Below the pieces are notes generated by a model. The model made no database searches, was not told where the DNA came from, and worked only from the letters and a program-made list of their open reading frames with translations. Made by a program: the position numbers and the translations under genes. Below, one piece after another: positions 5,617 through 8,967 of a stretch of 8,967 nucleotides of DNA. The stretch is from contig JAKAVI010000380.1 in assembly GCA_021817355.1 (NCBI GenBank), forward strand, positions 1-8,967. The letters are read 5' to 3'. This DNA is from Pseudomonadota bacterium. Its GTDB lineage: Bacteria; Pseudomonadota; Alphaproteobacteria; Micropepsales; Micropepsaceae. The first letter of the stretch is position 1, and each line of letters starts with the position of its first letter.

Positions 5617-5832
5617 ATGTCCACCGCAGCAATGACGAGTAAGGGCCGGACCACCATCCCAAAGGACATTCGGGACGGATTAGGCTTGAAAGCGCGTGAC
5701 AGACTTCACTTTACGCTTTTGCCTGACGGCACGGTGATCATGCGGGCGAAGACACGCAGCCTGGGCGATCTTTATGGCGCGCTCCACAAGCCTGGACGAA
5801 AGCCTCTCTCCGTCGCCGATATGAAGCGCTGA
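5617..5832 (+). CDS. AbrB/MazE/VapB-family antitoxin
   Basis: This 71-residue protein begins MSTAAMTSKGRTTIPKDIRD and continues GLGLKARDRLHFTLLPDGTVIM, the swapped-hairpin AbrB DNA-binding fold (residues 1-48). The tail SLGDLYGALHKPGRKPLSVADM matches the toxin-binding segment of VapB-type antitoxins. The ATG at 5617 is chosen over an in-frame upstream codon because AAGGA (5606-5610) lies 6 nt ahead. The stop comes right after ADMKR, perhaps some residues earlier than in relatives. The partner VapC begins one base later at 5834 but is broken, so this is probably an orphan antitoxin. It could still repress its own promoter or act on a related toxin. Confidence 0.85.
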   Translation: MSTAAMTSKGRTTIPKDIRDGLGLKARDRLHFTLLPDGTVIMRAKTRSLGDLYGALHKPGRKPLSVADMKR

Positions 5833-5833
5833 C

Positions 5834-5953
5834 GTGCAGGGCCTGGATGCCAATGCATTGGTGCGGGTTCTCTTGAATGACGATGTCCGCTAGGCCGGGG
5901 CTGCCGAAGCTGAATTGGACCGAGCCAAAAAGATCGGCGAGCCCTTGCTGTTT
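5834..5953 (+). pseudogene. VapC PIN-domain toxin, broken and truncated
   Basis: From the GTG at 5834 the frame reads VQGLDANALVRVLLNDDVR, then a TAG (5891-5893) where a Gln is usual in DxRQAxxAE, then AGAAEAELDRAKKIGEPLLF. This is the N-terminal ~40 residues of a VapC PIN domain with its first catalytic Asp (GLDAN). At about 5950 homology ends at the internal edge of an IS3-family fragment on the other strand. The remaining two-thirds, with the other acidic residues, is missing, so the toxin is inactive. It is placed as expected for the partner of the AbrB antitoxin upstream. Confidence 0.75.
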
Positions 5954-6253
5954 GTCCAGCGTCAGATCTGCAACCAGTTTGCGAAGACGAGCGTTCTCCT
6001 CCTCAAGTTGCTTCAGTCTACGTACCTCGGGGAGCATGAGCCCGCCGTAGACCTTTTTCCATCGAAAGAACGTCTCCTGGCTGATCCCCATTTTGCGGCA
6101 TACCTCCTCGACCGAGGTGTCGCCTTCGGCCTGCTGCAGGGCAAAAGCGATTTGTTGTTCCGTAAATCGGGACTTCTTCATGGCCAGGGCCCCCAGGGCA
6201 GCCTAGCCGGAAAGCTCTCATTCAACCCGGTCTAAAGAGTTGGGAGGAGACCA
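5951..6253 (-). mobile_element. IS3-family (IS407-like) element, left-end fragment with orfA
   Basis: The minus strand from the ATG at 6181 encodes MKKSRFTEQQIAFALQQAEG, VCRKMGISQETFFRWKKVYG and a leucine-zipper-like LEEENARLRKLVADLTLDK (residues 59-77): the HTH protein OrfA of IS3-family transposases. After LDK (5951) the match stops, about ten residues short of a normal OrfA end, and the frame runs on into antisense vapC. OrfB, with the DDE nuclease, is absent. The outer end reads TGGTCTCCTCCCAACTCTTT from 6253, a plausible terminal repeat for this group. This end falls only 3 nt after the fic2 stop codon, so the IS separates fic2 from whatever followed it. Confidence 0.75.
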
Positions 6254-6256
6254 CCC

Positions 6257-7351
6257 TTATCGTCCCCCCGACACGTCCAGGAACAGACGCACAAGGTCCG
6301 TGTTGACGTAGTAGTTGCTTCGACCTGAGCGTTGCTTGGCGACGAAGCCTTTCTCGGCCAGCAGATCGAGATACTTCGCCGCCGTTTGACGGGAGACCTT
6401 GAGGTCTTTCACGACGAATTCGATACGCGTATAGGGGTGGCGGAAAAGGTTGTTCAACAGCTCTTGCGAGTAGAGGTTCGGTAGTTCGTCACGCATCCGT
6501 TTCTTGGCGCTGGCCATCTGGGTTCGTATGCCCTCGACCAGCGCAAGCGTGGTTTGCGCCGTGTCGGCCACGGCCTCCAGCATATAGAGAACCCAGTCTT
6601 CCCATGCGCCGTGGGTGCGTACCGCCTGAATCAGGCGGTAGTAGTCCGCCTTCGTGCGCGTGATGCGACGCGAGAGATAGAGAATCGGAGTTTCGAGAAG
6701 GCCGGCGCGGGTGAGATAAAGCACGTTCAGCATGCGGCCGATACGTCCGTTCCCATCGGGAAACGGGTGGATGCTCTCGAACTGGTGGTGGATGAGCGCC
6801 ATCTTGATAAGCGGATCGAGAGCAGAGCGTTCGTCCTCGTTGATGAAGCGCTCCAGCGCGGACATTGCCGCTTCGATCTCGCGCGCGTCCTGCGGCGGGA
6901 CATAGACGGTTTCGCCGGTAGCGTCGTTCTTGAGCGCGGTTCCCGGCGTGACGCGAAACCCGTCGTCCCGGCGCTTGAGAAGTCGGAATATCTCGATCAG
7001 CGTGCGGTTGGTGATGAGGCCGTCGGTCCTAAGCAGCCGATCGTAGCCGAGTTTCAGAGCATCACGGTAAAGGGCGACTTCTTTCGCGGCGGGAGAATCC
7101 AGCCCCTCAAGCTGAAGGTCTGCTCGGAACAGTTCATCCTGTGTCGTGACGATACTTTCAATTTCGGAGGATGCCTTCGCCTCCTGAAGCGTGAGCGTGT
7201 CGATGAGGATGCCTTGATTGGGGATTGTAGCGGCACGGCCCTTCAGTTCAGCCAGAGCACGATTCGCCTTGGCGAGCGCCTTGAGCGCCGGAACTGTTTC
7301 AAGGTTTACCGGCGGCGGTAGGACGGGAATGGCATAGCTTGGATTTAACAT
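6257..7351 (-). CDS. Class II Fic-family AMP-transferase, second copy (fic2)
   Basis: This 364-residue protein has about 28 substitutions relative to fic1 over ~361 aligned residues (eye count, roughly 92% identity). The catalytic motif HPFPDGNGRIGR is unchanged and the C-terminal winged helix is intact. The inhibitory-helix motif differs: residues 61-66 read SSEIES instead of SSEIEN, so the Gly/Asn of the (S/T)xxxE(G/N) consensus is Ser, while the critical Glu65 is kept. The last residues (DVSGGR) are six shorter than fic1, ending 3 nt before an IS3-family end. The helicase gene that overlaps fic1 has no counterpart here. As in fic1, no Shine-Dalgarno sequence is visible and an inverted repeat lies 14 nt before the ATG at 7351. 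Confidence 0.92.
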   Translation of the reverse strand: MLNPSYAIPVLPPPVNLETVPALKALAKANRALAELKGRAATIPNQGILIDTLTLQEAKASSEIESIVTTQDELFRADLQLEGLDSPAAKEVALYRDALKLGYDRLLRTDGLITNRTLIEIFRLLKRRDDGFRVTPGTALKNDATGETVYVPPQDAREIEAAMSALERFINEDERSALDPLIKMALIHHQFESIHPFPDGNGRIGRMLNVLYLTRAGLLETPILYLSRRITRTKADYYRLIQAVRTHGAWEDWVLYMLEAVADTAQTTLALVEGIRTQMASAKKRMRDELPNLYSQELLNNLFRHPYTRIEFVVKDLKVSRQTAAKYLDLLAEKGFVAKQRSGRSNYYVNTDLVRLFLDVSGGR

Positions 7352-7364
7352 GTCGGCTGCAATA

Positions 7365-7391
7365 TGTTAAATATATCCAATTTATTTAACA
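7365..7391 (-). promoter_or_regulatory. Inverted-repeat operator (or 5' hairpin) of fic2
   Basis: TGTTAAATA (7365-7373) and TATTTAACA (7383-7391) are perfect 9-bp arms with a 9-nt spacer. Compared with fic1, the eighth arm position changed from A to T on one side and correspondingly on the other, so symmetry was kept. About 50 bp of partly conserved sequence (a CATAGG...AAATCGCC block and CGTTGACAGG) follows on the plus strand in both copies. Confidence 0.6.
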
Positions 7392-7392
7392 C

Positions 7393-7719
7393 GTACAGGC
7401 AGACATGCATAGGAAAATCGCCTATCGTTGACAGGTTTCCAGAATCTGGTCTCAGCGGCACGGTCTATGTGCGTCAGAGCCGAAATGGAACCCCATTGCC
7501 GGATCGCGATAAAGGGGTGACCCGACTATGGAATTTGCCGTTTGAGTGGGGCACGGATCGGCGCCGGTAGGGGCACCGGCAGGCAGGGGATTTATTCCGC
7601 CCTTTCAATGGCTTGCGCCTGCCTGCAGCGGGGTTCGTTTTCGGAGCCGGTCCACACTTTTGGCAGCCGGATGGCCGAGTACGGTGGCTCCAGAACTCAG
7701 AACAGCTCATTTTCAGTTA
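7393..7719. other. Intergenic stretch; conserved fic leader then unrecognised DNA
   Basis: The first ~50 bp is shared with the fic1 upstream region (CGTTGACAGG near 7426-7435). Beyond about 7445 the similarity fades and I recognise no protein in any frame. Short GC-rich inverted matches (for example GCCGG/CCGGC around 7562-7582) occur but no clear terminator or RNA gene. Confidence 0.4.
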
Positions 7720-7748
7720 TTGCAGTTAATGTGAGGTGGGGTTATATA
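7720..7748 (+). promoter_or_regulatory. Promoter of the HTH-PIN pair
   Basis: TTGCAG (7720-7725) and TATATA (7743-7748) are separated by 17 nt, a good sigma-70 match. The predicted start point near 7755 leaves only about 13 nt before the ATG at 7768, so the GGAG at 7756-7759 would lie at the very 5' end of the mRNA. Confidence 0.5.
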
Positions 7749-7767
7749 GGTGGTTGGAGATCAGCTC

Positions 7768-8214
7768 ATGACCAGCCAAGTCTTGGAATTCATCGCATTA
7801 TCGGAGCGCGATCGCCTTAAGGCGGACGCGGCTGCCAAGGCTGCTCGTCAGGGCACGATCGAGCTGCATGTCCGGCAGTGCAGTGGGGTCGACAACCGGG
7901 TTGAGCTGCCCGCTGCGGCGTCGGAAGCCATTCAGACCTTGCTCAGTCATCTCGTGAGCGGCCAACGGATTGCGATCCTGGCAGAAGACCAAGAGATCAG
8001 CCCGAACGATGCAGCAGAAATTCTAGGGATCTCGCGGCCGCTTGTTGTTCACCGCATGGATGCCGGCGATCTGCCATTTCGGTATGTCGGCAAGCATCGG
8101 CGAACCAAGCTGAAGGACGTTCTTTCCCTCAAAGCCAAACTTGACACCCAGCAAGCTGCCCTTGATGCCTTGGCAGCAGACACCGAGTCGCTGATGCGCG
8201 ACCATGACCTATAA
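7768..8214 (+). CDS. Excisionase-type HTH antitoxin of a PIN-toxin pair
   Basis: This 148-residue protein has an N-terminal helical half of unknown role and a MerR/excisionase-like HTH at about residues 75-120. The HTH contains EISPNDAAEILGISRPLVVH, then RMDAGDLPFRYVGKHRRTKL, the recognition-helix and wing pattern of these domains. The C-terminal DVLSLKAKLDTQQAALDALA is charged and helical and could contact the toxin. The ATG at 7768 is preferred over a GTG at 7750 because GGAG (7756-7759) is well placed and the GTG precedes the predicted transcript start. The PIN gene overlaps its end by 11 nt, implying a coupled TA-type operon in which this protein would be antitoxin and repressor. The TA role is inferred from context and family. 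Confidence 0.8.
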   Translation: MTSQVLEFIALSERDRLKADAAAKAARQGTIELHVRQCSGVDNRVELPAAASEAIQTLLSHLVSGQRIAILAEDQEISPNDAAEILGISRPLVVHRMDAGDLPFRYVGKHRRTKLKDVLSLKAKLDTQQAALDALAADTESLMRDHDL

Positions 8215-8779
8215 GCCCGTTAGCGCGGCCTATGACGCCTGCGTTCTCTATCCCTTTCACCTCCGAAATCTCCTCGTTCAATGTGGGGTCGACCGACTGG
8301 TTGACGTCCATTGGACCGACCAAATCCACGACGAGTGGATTCGTAACCTTGCGGCGAACCGGTCGGACATCTCGGTCGAACGCTTAACCAAGACACGTGA
8401 TTTGATGAAGCAGGTGCTGCCCAGTGCCGATGTCACGGGCTACGAACGCCTGGTATTAGAACTGACCCTCCCGGATCCAAGCGATCGCCATGTCCTCGCG
8501 GCCGCAATCACGGCTGGCGCGTCCCACATTGTGACCTGGAACCAGTCCGATTTCCCATCGGCGGACCTCACGCCCTATCATATAACGGCGTCAACTCCGG
8601 ACGACTTCCTGGTCGAGCTTTATAGGGTCGCGCCGGACGCCACAATTGCGATGGTTGCTAACGCCCGTAGGAACCTCAGAACGACGGTCCCTTCCGTGCC
8701 AGAATTTATTGAGGCACTAGAAGCGCAACACCTCCTTGGCTTTGGCGCCTTGTTACGGCCTCATAGCGAAGAACTTTGA
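8204..8779 (+). CDS. PIN-domain protein (PIN_3-like), predicted toxin
   Basis: This 191-residue protein has a PIN fold with acidic residues D11 (AAYDACVLYP), E44 (IHDEWIRNL), D94 (LPDPSDRHVLAAAI) and D116 (VTWNQSDFP). This pattern is that of the PIN_3-type group, which is larger than classic VapC (~130-140 residues). The extra ~60 C-terminal residues (from about 130) are helical and end with LLRPHSEEL. It starts within the upstream HTH gene (11-nt overlap), with no separate promoter, so toxin and antitoxin would be made together. Predicted activity is Mg2+-dependent RNA cleavage, but the target cannot be read from the sequence. All catalytic positions appear intact. About 75 bp later the second copy of the direct repeat begins. 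Confidence 0.85.
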   Translation: MTYKPVSAAYDACVLYPFHLRNLLVQCGVDRLVDVHWTDQIHDEWIRNLAANRSDISVERLTKTRDLMKQVLPSADVTGYERLVLELTLPDPSDRHVLAAAITAGASHIVTWNQSDFPSADLTPYHITASTPDDFLVELYRVAPDATIAMVANARRNLRTTVPSVPEFIEALEAQHLLGFGALLRPHSEEL

Positions 8780-8854
8780 TCGCTTGCATTCGACTTGGGC
8801 TGCAATTCAGAAAACCAAACAAGTTCATTCCGATTGTGGCCCAACGCTCCCGGC

Positions 8855-8967
8855 CCAGGGGCGACAACAGCCGAGTATCTAAGTATGCAAAGCTAAAAGA
8901 TAATTCTGCGTCCCGGCTCCGGATACCAGTTCGGCTACCAAATGTCCGCAATTAGCCGTCCACGTTC
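8855..8967 (+). repeat. 113-bp direct repeat, copy 2 (runs off window)
   Basis: Identical to 5249-5361 up to the last base of the window, so the true length is unknown. The left boundary is sharp: outside CCAGGGG the flanks share nothing. This copy lies downstream of the HTH-PIN operon, so the AbrB-fic2-PIN cargo sits between two same-orientation copies. Confidence 0.9.

Noticed and set aside
1..8967. CRISPR array, tRNA, rRNA or riboswitch
   Set aside because: No regularly spaced short repeats, cloverleaf or conserved RNA core was seen on either strand.

Overview
The window looks like accessory DNA (plasmid or genomic island) of an alphaproteobacterium, possibly a sphingomonad. That assignment is inferred from the GC-rich codon use, the FitAB/VapBC and AbiEi protein types, and a traD-like conjugation remnant. 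It rests on protein resemblance recalled from memory, not on a search. The content is almost entirely toxin-antitoxin (TA) type genes, broken pieces of defence and conjugation genes, and decayed insertion sequences (IS).

Layout. Positions 1-600 hold a mosaic of gene ends: a plus-strand piece resembling the C-terminus of a large Fic protein, joined near 272 to the N-terminal ~109 residues of a SNF2-type helicase on the minus strand. The helicase start overlaps the end of an intact class II Fic AMP-transferase gene (587-1699, minus; 'fic1'). A divergent AbiEi-type antitoxin/regulator follows (1995-2792), but its AbiEii toxin is missing and the tail of a type I restriction HsdS gene sits directly behind it. 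Next come a FitAB-like pair (2969-3605), a 31-codon ORF, a traD pseudogene fused to a decayed ISNCY-like transposase (3742-4404), and a second, healthy FitAB pair (4497-5158).

Positions 5249-5361 carry a 113-bp sequence that recurs without a mismatch at 8855-8967, in the same orientation and running off the window. Between the two copies lie an AbrB/MazE antitoxin gene, a broken VapC cut by an IS3-family fragment, a second Fic gene about 92% identical to fic1 (6257-7351, minus; 'fic2'), and an HTH/PIN gene pair (7768-8779).

Working picture. At least six loci are of TA type. Intact-looking units are fic1, fic2, both FitAB pairs (the first with a damaged antitoxin start) and the HTH-PIN pair. 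The AbiE and AbrB/VapC loci keep the antitoxin but have lost the toxin. Both fic genes sit behind a nearly perfect AT-rich inverted repeat, and the repeat has changed symmetrically between the copies, which suggests a working autoregulatory operator. The most interesting signals are this paired operator, the fic-helicase overlap, the altered inhibitory motif of fic2, and the direct repeat bounding the right-hand cargo.
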